This document shows, piece after piece, positions 8,858 to 16,788 of a stretch of DNA of 64,000 bases (position 1 is its first letter; every line of letters begins with the position of its first letter). Location: contig OY282444.1 in the NCBI GenBank assembly GCA_958296125.1, forward strand, positions 3,691,623 to 3,755,622. Direction: 5' to 3'. A model generated the notes under the pieces. The model worked only from the letters and a program-made list of their open reading frames with translations. It was not told the origin of the DNA and ran no database searches. A program made the translations under genes and the position numbers. The DNA is from an uncultured Poribacteria bacterium. Lineage in GTDB: Bacteria; Poribacteria; WGA-4E; PCPOR2b.

Positions 8858-9325
8858 TCATAGCCGCCTCACGCGAAAAAGGGGTTGATCAAACTCAACG
8901 GTCGTTGTCTCTTCAACGAGGATTTCAAGAATTTCGCAGGGGAAATCCGGTTTGACTTCGTTGAAAATTTTCATTGCTTCGATCAAGCACAAAGTATCGT
9001 TTTCGGATACAACGCTTCCGACTTCCACATAAGGTGCAGCCTCCGGCGATTGTGACACATAAAGCAGTCCTACCATCGGTGATCGTACGAGCTCTCCCAC
9101 CTCTGGTGACAGTTGCGCTGCAGGAGACTCCACTTGTTCCACACTTGGTAAAGGCACCGTGTCGCTCGGCTGTGCAAACGCGACAGGTACGGGTTCACTG
9201 CCTCGCCGGACCTTCAAGGTAATACCATCCTCACGTAGCAGAACCTCCGTCAAATCTCGCTCTTCCATGATGTCGCAGACTTGTTGCAGGAGTTCTGTAG
9301 CGGATGGCGATTTCTCTCTCGGCAT
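8858..9325 (-). CDS. accB: Acetyl-CoA carboxylase biotin carboxyl carrier protein
   Basis: A 155-residue AccB. The C-terminal biotinyl domain has the lysine acceptor in CLIEAMKIFNEVKPD and the thumb region AAPYVEVGSVVSEND. A proline/valine-rich linker (residues of about 45-75) joins it to an N-terminal helical region (ATELLQQVCDIMEERDLTEV). It carries biotin between carboxylase and carboxyltransferase in fatty acid synthesis. It starts 3 bp after the efp stop, so the two are coupled. accC is not adjacent. Confidence 0.94.
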   Translation of the reverse strand: MPREKSPSATELLQQVCDIMEERDLTEVLLREDGITLKVRRGSEPVPVAFAQPSDTVPLPSVEQVESPAAQLSPEVGELVRSPMVGLLYVSQSPEAAPYVEVGSVVSENDTLCLIEAMKIFNEVKPDFPCEILEILVEETTTVEFDQPLFRVRRL

Positions 9326-9328
9326 CGA

Positions 9329-9886
9329 TTAAACCCTTTCTACATATGTTCCTGTACGGGTATCAACCTTGATTGTCGTACCATTTTCGACAAATAGGGG
9401 CACTTGGACTACCCCACCTGTTTCTAGCGTTGCTGGCTTTGACCCGCCACTGGCAGTATCGCCGCGTAAGCCGGGGTCTGTGTCCACAATTTTAAGTTCC
9501 ACAAATGTTGGTAATTCGATTGTCACTGGAGTATCTTGGTCAACTTTTACCCGAATTGTTTCTCCTTCCTTGAGAAACTTCATACCATCGTTCACGAGGT
9601 TTTCGGGTAGTCCGTGTTGTTCAAAAGTCTCGTTGTCCATGAAGTACAACAGTGTTCCATCACTATACATATATTGCATATCACGTTCTTCAAGGCGAAC
9701 AGTTTCGATTGTATCTTTTGAACGGAACGTCCGATCAATAACTGCTCCGTCGGTAACCCGCTTGAGTTTCGTGCGAGCAAACGCGCCCCCTTTGCCGGGC
9801 TTCACATGTTGACAATCGGTAATAGTGTACATCGCGTTATTGAGTCGAATGACTAGACCGTTTCGTAAAGCATTGAGTGCTGCCAT
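9329..9886 (-). CDS. efp: Translation elongation factor P
   Basis: A 185-residue EF-P with its three beta domains. It relieves ribosome stalling at proline runs. The tip loop of domain I reads HVKPGKGGAF, so the modifiable residue is Lys32 rather than Arg. A strong AAGGAG precedes the ATG. An efp-accB pair is common in bacteria. No gene for EF-P modification (EpmA, EpmB, EarP or YmfI) is seen in the window. Confidence 0.96.
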   Translation of the reverse strand: MAALNALRNGLVIRLNNAMYTITDCQHVKPGKGGAFARTKLKRVTDGAVIDRTFRSKDTIETVRLEERDMQYMYSDGTLLYFMDNETFEQHGLPENLVNDGMKFLKEGETIRVKVDQDTPVTIELPTFVELKIVDTDPGLRGDTASGGSKPATLETGGVVQVPLFVENGTTIKVDTRTGTYVERV

Positions 9887-9958
9887 AAAATTCTCCTTTT
9901 CGACCTTTCAAAAAATGAATTTCCAAACTTTTCGCGCATTTGATTCTCCTTGAACCCA

Positions 9959-10399
9959 TCAATCTGACCGTTGCAAAATCTGAATCATCGCGTCCAACGC
10001 CAAATCATAGCCGTACGCCCCAAAACCACAAATCACGCCGACAGCGATAGGGGAAATGTAAGAATGCTGGCGAAAAGACTCGCGGGTGTGCACGTTGGAG
10101 AGATGGATCTCAACAACGGGGAGATTAACCGCGGACAGGGCATCCCGTATTGCGATGCTTGTATGTGTGTAGGCCGCAGGGTTGATGAGGATACCATCCG
10201 CCCAATCAATATTGTCCCCAATGAAAGAGACAATTTCGCCTTCGGAATTGGACTGAAAGGCCTTGAGATTAACACGCTGTCCTGCAGCAATTTCGCGCAG
10301 ATGTGAATTGATGGCTTCTAGCGTCTGACCGCCGTAAATTTCGGGTTCTCGTCTTCCCAAGAGTTGGAGGTTGGGGCCGTGAATCAGTAAAATTTTCAT
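9959..10399 (-). CDS. aroQ: Type II 3-dehydroquinate dehydratase
   Basis: A 146-residue AroQ that converts 3-dehydroquinate to 3-dehydroshikimate. Diagnostic motifs are HGPNLQLLGRREPEIYG with the catalytic Tyr, QSNSEGEIV, NPAAYTHTSIAIRDA and the catalytic His in VEIHLSNVHTRESFR. Length is normal for the dodecameric type II enzyme. It is part of a minus-strand run aroK-aroQ-efp-accB. Confidence 0.96.
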   Translation of the reverse strand: MKILLIHGPNLQLLGRREPEIYGGQTLEAINSHLREIAAGQRVNLKAFQSNSEGEIVSFIGDNIDWADGILINPAAYTHTSIAIRDALSAVNLPVVEIHLSNVHTRESFRQHSYISPIAVGVICGFGAYGYDLALDAMIQILQRSD

Positions 10400-10494
10400 A
10401 TTGTCAATTCTTCGGGGCGAAGTCTTTCGGCTTCAGTAAGGTAATCTTGGCCTCGACACTAACGCCTCAATCTGTTCTTCCTATTTACATCCGC

Positions 10495-11013
10495 TCACCC
10501 CAAATGGCGGGTCTGCTGGAATATCGCTACAATTTTATCTGTGACCGCTTCAATTGATAACCCTGTGGTTGGGAGGTTGTGATCGGCGCGAGCGTAAAAG
10601 GGACAGCGTTCTGTGAGCATTTGCTCAATTTTACCCAACGGATTGGGGGCTTGCAGCAACGGCCGGTGGGTTTCACTACCAACGCGCCGCCAAATCTCCT
10701 CTGGTGTTGCTGTCAAACAGAAAACAACACCGTTGCGCTTGAGCATCTCCAAATTTGATTCTCGCAGGACAACCCCGCCGCCTGTTGAGATTATGTGGTT
10801 CTCTAAATTCGCTGCCTGACAAACAGCTGCGCTCTCTAAATCCCTAAAATACGTTTCACCATACCGAGCGAAGATGTCGGGGATATCCATTCCGCTGTTC
10901 TCTCCGATTATATGGTCTGTGTCGATCATCGGCATCTCCAGACGTTCGGCGAGCTTCTGTCCCACTGAGGTTTTGCCTGTTCCCATAAAACCAACCAAAA
11001 CGATATTTGGCAT
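10495..11013 (-). CDS. aroK: Shikimate kinase
   Basis: A 172-residue P-loop kinase. Walker A is GFMGTGKTSVG, the shikimate-binding region is IDTDHIIGENSGMDIPDIF followed by YFRDLES, and STGGGVVLRE is conserved. The lid region has RPLLQ. A GGGGG ribosome site precedes the ATG. It phosphorylates shikimate before AroA, which is encoded 1.4 kb upstream on the same strand, with the two-Sec peroxiredoxin between them. Confidence 0.95.
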   Translation of the reverse strand: MPNIVLVGFMGTGKTSVGQKLAERLEMPMIDTDHIIGENSGMDIPDIFARYGETYFRDLESAAVCQAANLENHIISTGGGVVLRESNLEMLKRNGVVFCLTATPEEIWRRVGSETHRPLLQAPNPLGKIEQMLTERCPFYARADHNLPTTGLSIEAVTDKIVAIFQQTRHLG

Positions 11014-11153
11014 GTATTCCCCCTACCCCGCAAGGGTATTAGTATACACATATTGTAACCAATTGTAAAGCAATTCTTTGCCCGGTATGGAAGGCTATAT
11101 CGCCGTTAATCGGATTGGCGATTCGGCTTGAGGAGAGCTATCTTTCGTGTAGA

Positions 11154-12152
11154 TTACATTGATTGAAAGAAGTCAGCTAAGTCCTTGCCGTGTGTTCTTG
11201 CATTGACCTGTTTATCGAGTTTGATAATCTGTCCGTTTTTGTCGATGACAACCGTTATACGACTGCTCAAACCATCCGGTTTGTCCGTCGCGCCGAAGAG
11301 CAAACTAATGTGGCGGCCTGTGTCCACAAGCAACGGAAAGTTAAGATTGTTATCTTCAGCAAACTTCTTGTGAGACGCTGCATCTTGTACACTGACTGCG
11401 AAGATTTGCGTATCATGTTCGGCAAATACACTCGACTCATCCCGGAGCGAGCAGACTTCTGCCGTTCAGCCGCCGGTAAAATCTTTGGGATAGAACGCTA
11501 GCACAACGTTCTTTTTCCCTTTGAAGCTGCTGAGTTGATAGGTTTTGCCATCTTGATCAGAAGCGATGAGGTCTGGTGCAGGTTGCCCGACCTGAATTGG
11601 GCCCGGAATGCTTCCCTTGATTAGCTTGACGAGGTCTTCGCCGTGCGTTTGCGTGTTCACGTTTCGATCTATTGCACGAATATATCCCGCTTTGTCAATA
11701 ACGAAGGTTGCCCGGTTGGAAGCCTGAAACTTTTCCATAATGCCGCTGTAGATCTTACTGACCGCAAATTCCGTATCGGCAAGTAGAGGGAACCCAAACT
11801 TCTCCGCCTCTTGGAATTTTTTATGAGAGGCTTCATCATCGACGCTAACCCCCAAAACAACTGTATCCGTTGCCTGAATTTGGCTCAACTCATCCCGGAG
11901 CGAGCGGAGTTCTGCCGTTCAGCCACCGGTAAAATCTTTGGGGTAAAATGCCAAAACGACATTCTTCTCCCCTAGATAATCGCGTAGGCTATGGGCGACT
12001 CCATCTCCGTCATTGAGTGTGAAATCTGGTGCTGCCATGCCAACTTTCAGGTCTTTGAATGTTTCCATCTGTTTCTCCTTCGCGCTTATTGTGCTGATAA
12101 TTATGAAGAGTGTAAAAACAATGGTGATGCAGAGCATTGGTATACGTAACAT
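11154..12152 (-). CDS. Secreted dual-domain BCP/PrxQ peroxiredoxin with two selenocysteines (UGA readthrough)
   Basis: Three open segments in one frame are joined across two TGA codons, at 11921-11919 and 11468-11466, each followed by TAE(L/V). Read as Sec, they give one 332-residue protein ending at TAA. The ATG at 12152 has a GGAGG site. Residues 1-24 are a signal peptide ([21 protein letters not shown]). Two PrxQ/BCP domains follow, each with FYPKDFTGG directly before the UGA, which is exactly where the peroxidatic Cys belongs (Sec78 and Sec229). Domain 2 keeps a Cys five residues after Sec, as the resolving Cys in E. coli BCP. Domain 1 has Arg there. Peroxide reduction in the periplasm is inferred. 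Two independent nonsense mutations at the same catalytic codon are very unlikely. Confidence 0.88.
11431..11451 (-). promoter_or_regulatory. SECIS-like hairpin after the second UGA
   Basis: The same fold as at 11884-11904 and at the same distance from its UGA, with a bulged C instead of U. In the 35 bases after UGA the two copies differ at only three positions, although the protein domains around them have diverged widely. Confidence 0.65.
11884..11904 (-). promoter_or_regulatory. SECIS-like hairpin after the first UGA
   Basis: Bases +15 to +35 after the UGA fold as CUC and GCUC pairing with GAGU and GAG (one G-U pair), with one bulged U on the 3' side and a CGGGAU apical loop. The loop guanines are 23-25 nt after UGA, within the range known for bacterial SECIS elements, where SelB recognises apical-loop G residues. 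Confidence 0.65.
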
Positions 12153-12335
12153 TGTGTGCCTCCGGTCGGGATTCAAAGCAACTGGAACTTTTTATTGGTT
12201 CATTGAAATGATAGACACTTGTCTGAATCAGGATACTCAGGATTCAAGGATTTACAGGATAACAACCGTGAAGTCTCGTATCGCACCGATGGGGCAAAAG
12301 GAATAAACCTCACTGCACCGTCCTGCTGAGACTTT

Positions 12336-12363
12336 GTAGGTCGGGCTAGGAAGCCCGACCTAC
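12336..12363. repeat. Perfect 12-bp inverted repeat
   Basis: GTAGGTCGGGCT and AGCCCGACCTAC are separated by AGGA. It lies in the 278-bp gap between aroA and the peroxiredoxin gene. It has no T-run, so it is more like a dispersed palindrome than an intrinsic terminator. The rest of the gap shows nothing further. Confidence 0.6.
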
Positions 12364-12430
12364 TAGCTAAATCCAATTTCTGTAGCTAGCTATCTAGGTT
12401 TGTCAAAGATAGTAGTCAATCGGGTTATTA

Positions 12431-13705
12431 TTACTTCCGCAGCGTCTCCAAAACGTCGAAGAAAGTTGGGAAGGTTTTGCTCACACACCCGGGATCTTTG
12501 ATCCGAATCCCCGGCACTTTTAAGCCGATTAATGAAAACCCCATCGCGACTCGGTGGTCCTTATATGTTTCAATCTCCGCGGGCATAATTTGGGCGGGTG
12601 AAATCTCAACGCCATCTCGATGCTCAACGACTGGGACACCTAGTTTTTGGAGCTCTGTTACCATGGCGTGGATGCGATCTGTTTCTTGATGGCGCGTATG
12701 TTCGATATTCCGAATGGTCACCGGACTCTCCGCAAAGGGTGCAATCGCGGCGAGGGTCAACGATGTGTCGGAGATCGCTTTCATGTCAAGCTCAATCCCC
12801 TTGAGTCGATTGGGTCCGATGACTTCGATAGCATCAGCACAACGTTTCACTTTACAACCTATCTGTTCTAGCACATTGACAAACTGGACATCGCCCTGCG
12901 CGGAATCCATGCTAAGGTTGGTCACTCGGATGCGACCACCGGTGATTGCAGCGGCAGCAAAGAAATAGGAGGCGTTGGAAGCATCTGGCTCAATGGCGTA
13001 TTCGTCGCGGGGTTGGTAGTGCTGTCTCCCCTCAATATGAAAGGATTTGTAGCCATTGTGAGTCACCTCTACGCCGAACCCTTTCATCACTGAAGTGGTA
13101 ATATCGATGTAAGGTGTCTTCATTTCTCCCACAACTTCAATCGCTATCCCTTTTTCGGCATAGGGGGCAACGAGCATCAGCGAAGTCAAGAATTGACTGC
13201 TTTTGCTGGTGTCGAGACGAGTTTTCCCACCCTTGAGCCCATTTGCCCGAACGACTAACGGTAGAAAGTCGTTGTCGAATTTTGAACGGACATCAACGTC
13301 GAGCTGCTTGAGCGCGTCAAGTAAGTCCGAAATTGGACGACTCCGGCGCATCGGCGCGTCGCCGTCAATGATGAATTCGCCGTTGCCGAGCGCAACGTAA
13401 CTGACGAGTGAGCGGGCTGCCGTGCCTGCATTACCGATGTAAAGTTCAGCGTGATCGACCGGAATCTTTCCGCCGTTTCCGACCACTTCAAATGTACATT
13501 TTTCCTCAGCTGCCTGGATCTCAACGCCAAGTTTTCGCAACGCCTCGCACATATAGTGGGTGTCATCGCTGAAAAGGGCACCCGTCAGTCGAGAACGTCC
13601 TTCAGCGAGTGCGGCAACAAGCAATGCCCGATTCGTGTAGCTCTTTGAACCGGGCACTGTGACCGTGGCGTTGATTGCTTTCTGGATGGGTTGGATTTCA
13701 ATCAT
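12431..13705 (-). CDS. aroA: 3-phosphoshikimate 1-carboxyvinyltransferase (EPSP synthase)
   Basis: A 424-residue AroA that joins phosphoenolpyruvate to shikimate-3-phosphate. PGSKSYTNRALLVAALAEG is the substrate-binding N-terminus, GNAGTAARSL the PEP loop, and SKSSQFLTSLMLVAPYAE and KDHRVAMGFSLIGL are conserved. The GNAGTA loop (with Ala, not Gly, after the first Asn) should be compared with class I and class II enzymes. No clear ribosome site is visible before the ATG. Confidence 0.95.
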   Translation of the reverse strand: MIEIQPIQKAINATVTVPGSKSYTNRALLVAALAEGRSRLTGALFSDDTHYMCEALRKLGVEIQAAEEKCTFEVVGNGGKIPVDHAELYIGNAGTAARSLVSYVALGNGEFIIDGDAPMRRSRPISDLLDALKQLDVDVRSKFDNDFLPLVVRANGLKGGKTRLDTSKSSQFLTSLMLVAPYAEKGIAIEVVGEMKTPYIDITTSVMKGFGVEVTHNGYKSFHIEGRQHYQPRDEYAIEPDASNASYFFAAAAITGGRIRVTNLSMDSAQGDVQFVNVLEQIGCKVKRCADAIEVIGPNRLKGIELDMKAISDTSLTLAAIAPFAESPVTIRNIEHTRHQETDRIHAMVTELQKLGVPVVEHRDGVEISPAQIMPAEIETYKDHRVAMGFSLIGLKVPGIRIKDPGCVSKTFPTFFDVLETLRK

Positions 13706-13731
13706 TGGGGGACTTTCTTTAATTTTTCGGC

Positions 13732-14628
13732 TTAAATTAGCCCGTGTTCAGCCAACAGTTCCCGTAACTCCCCCTTCGCCGCATCGTCGACCGGCAGGAG
13801 AGGACTGGTGGTATAATGGCTGCAGATGCCGAGAAGTTCCATGCAGGCTTTCAGACAACTGATTGCTGCGCCGTAGCCGTAGAGTTTGCTCAGTTCAAGG
13901 ATCTGCTTCTGCAAGCGGTGGACCTCATCAATCTGTTGGGCCTTCGCCGCATTATACAATTGAACAGAGGTTTGCGGATCGACGTTGGAGATTGAAATAA
14001 CGGCACCTGCTGCCCCAAACATGATTGCCGCACCCGCTAGCGTGTAAGAGCCGAGCATGATCGAGAAATCCTCGTGGTCGCCGAGGTAGGCGAGCATTTT
14101 GAGACAGTTCGTCCAATCCCCTGAGCTATCCTTGATTCCGACGATATTTTCGACCCCCTCTGCTAAATCGCGGACAACTTCCGGCGGGATTGCGGTCTTC
14201 ACCATCACCGGGATATTGTAGATAACGACCGGCAGATCGGTGCTTTGAGCGATGGTCTTGTAAAAAGCGACGATGTCGGCATCGCTGCTTGATGGGTAGT
14301 AGTAAGGCGGAGTTGCCGCAACGGCATCAACCTTAAATTCCTGTGCGATTTCAATATTTTGGACGACCCGCTGGGTGCTTGAATCCATCACGCCGCAGAT
14401 AATCGGGACATGCCCACTGACCGTGTTGGCGGCGATTTCAATTGCGCGTTGACGTTCTGCATTTGTCAGCGTCGTGAACTCTCCTGAAGTGCCGAGCAGG
14501 TAGATGCCGTGCACACCGTTATCGATTAGACGGTTGAGATGCTTCACAAACCCCAATTCATCAATCCGTTCTTTTTCGTCCAAAGGCGTTATTGTCGGTG
14601 TCAGAATGCCTTCAAATCGTCCCTTCAT
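13732..14628 (-). CDS. DapA-family aldolase/lyase (dihydrodipicolinate synthase-like), first copy
   Basis: A 298-residue TIM-barrel protein. The catalytic Tyr is in VVIYNIP, the Schiff-base Lys in IVGIKDSSGD, and the pyruvate-binding GTSGEFTTLT is present. The ATG at 14628 has AAGGAG upstream. A start further out at 14661 would overlap the next gene, so it is not used. Members make dihydrodipicolinate for lysine or cleave sialic acid and keto-sugar acids. With a second divergent DapA-like gene 30 bp upstream, a role in sugar-acid breakdown is at least as likely as lysine synthesis. Confidence 0.85.
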   Translation of the reverse strand: MKGRFEGILTPTITPLDEKERIDELGFVKHLNRLIDNGVHGIYLLGTSGEFTTLTNAERQRAIEIAANTVSGHVPIICGVMDSSTQRVVQNIEIAQEFKVDAVAATPPYYYPSSSDADIVAFYKTIAQSTDLPVVIYNIPVMVKTAIPPEVVRDLAEGVENIVGIKDSSGDWTNCLKMLAYLGDHEDFSIMLGSYTLAGAAIMFGAAGAVISISNVDPQTSVQLYNAAKAQQIDEVHRLQKQILELSKLYGYGAAISCLKACMELLGICSHYTTSPLLPVDDAAKGELRELLAEHGLI

Positions 14629-14657
14629 GGTATATTTCTCCTTGATGACCCGCCATA

Positions 14658-15596
14658 TCAATGGTACTTCTGAAGCGGCTTAATCGCTTCCTGTACCTGT
14701 GCCGAAATTTCTGATGGAACACGCGGATTAAACGGACCCCCTGTACCGCCTACAATATCGCTAAAGCCGCTGAGGTTCAGTGCTTCTATCACAGCGGAAT
14801 AGTTATAGAGGCGTTCATTCATGAAGCGAATTTCTTCAAGAGCGAAGAGGTCTGCCTCAATTTGGCCGGATGTTTCGTAGTCACCGCGACGTTGGGCGTT
14901 GTTGATCTCATCGGAGGCTCGTGCACATAAGACAGCGATTCCTGAGGTATGCCCTTTCGTGCCGAGTTCCGCCGGGCGTGTGCATCGATCGCCGATGCCC
15001 CAGACCACAAGCCCACTGTCTCCTACACCATCAATGATTGACTCTACATCCTCTACACCTGTGCCAATCTTCACGCCGATAAAGTGTGGTGAATCATTGA
15101 CCAGACGGGTCATCGCCTCAAGTTCGCGTTTCTGGCGGAAGTAGTAAAGGAATCGCGCCCCGCAGGATTCGCCATACGTTTCGCCAAACTTCATGTACTG
15201 TTCATATACGCCTTCGGGATTTGAGATTCCTGTTAAAGGCATTATCAGATATACATCGGGTGGACGCTGCAAGTTGGACTGTGCTTCGACCAGTTTCCCC
15301 GCATCCCCGATTGGGTTCGGCACAATACCCGACATCAGAATTCCAGCGTCCCCCATCTCGCGGCCGGTGGCATCGAGGATCCGGGTTTGGTCCTCCAAGC
15401 TGATGTGATGGATGAGGCTTGTTCCGGCAATGGCGATCACACGCTTCCGATTGCCTTCGAGATAGTTGTTCTGCATCAGGTAGTTGATATTTTTTGCGTG
15501 CCCCGCGTAATCAATTTCGTCATTGTTGAAGGGGATGATTGGAATAGCTGTCACAGAATCTAAAGCGTCTAAAAGGGTTGGGGTATCAATGGACAT
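14658..15596 (-). CDS. DapA-family aldolase/lyase, second divergent copy
   Basis: A 312-residue DapA-family protein. The Schiff-base Lys is in FIGVKIGTG and the candidate catalytic Tyr in RFLYYFRQK. The loop that is usually GTTGE is changed to AIAGTSLIHH, so substrate recognition probably differs from DapA. A GGGAG site precedes the ATG. The protein is only weakly similar to its neighbour and is co-transcribed with it. The pair suggests a heteromeric enzyme or two steps on related keto acids. Confidence 0.8.
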   Translation of the reverse strand: MSIDTPTLLDALDSVTAIPIIPFNNDEIDYAGHAKNINYLMQNNYLEGNRKRVIAIAGTSLIHHISLEDQTRILDATGREMGDAGILMSGIVPNPIGDAGKLVEAQSNLQRPPDVYLIMPLTGISNPEGVYEQYMKFGETYGESCGARFLYYFRQKRELEAMTRLVNDSPHFIGVKIGTGVEDVESIIDGVGDSGLVVWGIGDRCTRPAELGTKGHTSGIAVLCARASDEINNAQRRGDYETSGQIEADLFALEEIRFMNERLYNYSAVIEALNLSGFSDIVGGTGGPFNPRVPSEISAQVQEAIKPLQKYH

Positions 15597-15996
15597 AGAT
15601 GTTCTCCCGTTAATCTAAATTCAGAATGATACTTTCTGGCTGATTCACAATTTTAGGAGTTTCGCACTTCGGTAGGGCGAGTTTACTTCGCTCCTACACG
15701 CTGCGTAAGTCCTGATTTTAATGATGGATTAAGTTTAGCAGAATTTTCGCACGATGTCAATGGAGTAACACTTTCGATGATCACAAATTTCCTCCATTCA
15801 GCTTGAGAGCCAGAATCAACCTTGGCTTGTGTATGAAGTCCACAGATTGCCACCCCTCTTATTTTGGTAGACATAAATACAAAAATGTTGTGAAAGACAT
15901 ATATCACAGCCATACAAAAAGCGTTCAACTGCGTAAGTCCTATGTTTAAAAGATAACAACATTTCCCTTGCAAAAATAGATTCGTTGTGCTACACT
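15597..15996. other. Gene-free stretch with direct CTGCGTAAGTCCT repeats
   Basis: No convincing gene is seen. CTGCGTAAGTCCT occurs twice in the same orientation, at about 15701-15713 and 15929-15941, 228 bp apart. The same motif forms the ends of the MITE-like element at 25639-25856 and appears once at about 60258. A 96-codon minus-strand ORF spans this repeat and has no ribosome site or recognisable domain. Confidence 0.5.
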
Positions 15997-16002
15997 TATA
16001 AT
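15997..16002 (+). promoter_or_regulatory. Possible -10 box for the pyr cluster
   Basis: TATAAT lies about 45 bases before the PyrR-box-like sequence. No convincing -35 box at 17-bp spacing is seen, although TTGCAA occurs 23 bp upstream. The position suits a leader transcript of about 180 nt. Confidence 0.35.
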
Positions 16003-16036
16003 GATTTTAATGTTGGTGGTGAACGTGAAAAACTTT

Positions 16037-16075
16037 CCCTTTTAATCTGATCCCGTGAGGTTAGGAAAGGGTGTC
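16037..16075 (+). promoter_or_regulatory. PyrR-binding leader element
   Basis: GATCCCGTGAGGTTAGGAAA at 16049-16068, followed by GGG, fits the conserved PyrR-binding pattern from Bacillus pyr leaders (RUCCNGNGAGGYU, then AAGG). Flanking CCCTTT (16037-16042) and AAAGGG (16066-16071) can close the loop as a stem. pyrR is the second gene downstream. With UMP bound, PyrR would hold this hairpin and allow the terminator at 16135 to form. Confidence 0.65.
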
Positions 16076-16134
16076 AAACATGATTTACAGCGATACCCAT
16101 ATACCCATTTCTCAAAAACTATTGGATTGTAGCT

Positions 16135-16165
16135 GCCTCCCTCTTTTTGTAGGGGAGGCTTTTTT
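16135..16165 (+). terminator. Intrinsic terminator in the pyr leader (attenuator)
   Basis: GCCTCCC and GGGAGGC pair around a 10-11 nt loop and are followed by six T residues. The hairpin lies just 20 bp before the first gene of the cluster, so it must be regulated. Together with the PyrR-box-like element it makes a classical transcription attenuator. Confidence 0.75.
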
Positions 16166-16185
16166 ATGCCCGGATTTAATGCCCG

Positions 16186-16764
16186 ATGAATGCACAAGCT
16201 GTATTGGATTTCATTGAAGAGATTGGCGTTCTCAAAAATCTATCACGTACCGGTTGGCGTTTTCGCGGTATCAAGGACGCTGAGAGTGTCGCGGATCACT
16301 GCTATCGGGTATCACTTTTGTCGATGATTCTGGCAGATGTGTTGACGGAGCAGGACGTTCCGTTGGACGTGGAAAAGGTGATGCGTCTTGCATTGTTGCA
16401 TGAAGTCGCTGAGGCACGGATTGGGGATTTGCCGTTTCCAGCCCTCAAATATATTCCCGAAGACCTCAAGGTAGCGGGGGAACGGACTGCTGTCGAGTCG
16501 ATGTTTGAACGCTTTGGTCCACTCCAAAAAAAGTATATCCAACTTTGGGATGAATTTGAGCAGGGCGCATCTATTGAGGGAAAGTTGGTGCGGGCTGCGG
16601 ATAAACTTGAGTTGATGATTCAAGTCATGGAATACGAAAAAATTGGCTATCGATCGCTGGATAATTTTTGGGTGAATCCTTGGAATTATCGGAACTTTGA
16701 CGATTCTCCGCTGATACAGGAAATTATGGACCTCCTGTATCAAAGGCGGGACGATTTAGCTTAA
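16186..16764 (+). CDS. HD-domain 5'-deoxynucleotidase-like phosphohydrolase (HDDC2/YfbR type)
   Basis: A 192-residue HD-superfamily protein. The metal ligands are seen in ESVADHCYRV, then LALLHEVAEARIGDL (HE in place of the usual HD) and AADKLELMIQ. This layout matches HDDC2/YfbR nucleoside monophosphate phosphatases. As first gene after the pyr attenuator it may tune pyrimidine nucleotide pools. The ATG at 16186 has only a weak ribosome site. It is 24 bp from the preferred start of pyrR. Confidence 0.8.
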   Translation: MNAQAVLDFIEEIGVLKNLSRTGWRFRGIKDAESVADHCYRVSLLSMILADVLTEQDVPLDVEKVMRLALLHEVAEARIGDLPFPALKYIPEDLKVAGERTAVESMFERFGPLQKKYIQLWDEFEQGASIEGKLVRAADKLELMIQVMEYEKIGYRSLDNFWVNPWNYRNFDDSPLIQEIMDLLYQRRDDLA

Positions 16765-16788
16765 ATATTGTTGATGCGAGGGGGTGTA

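Noticed and set aside
11466-12176. Two or three separate peroxiredoxin genes ending at UGA
   Set aside because: The segments share one frame, lack start codons and ribosome sites after each UGA, and each UGA falls at the catalytic residue inside the fold.
15683-15973. 96-codon minus-strand ORF
   Set aside because: It spans both copies of the CTGCGTAAGTCCT repeat and has no start signal or domain.
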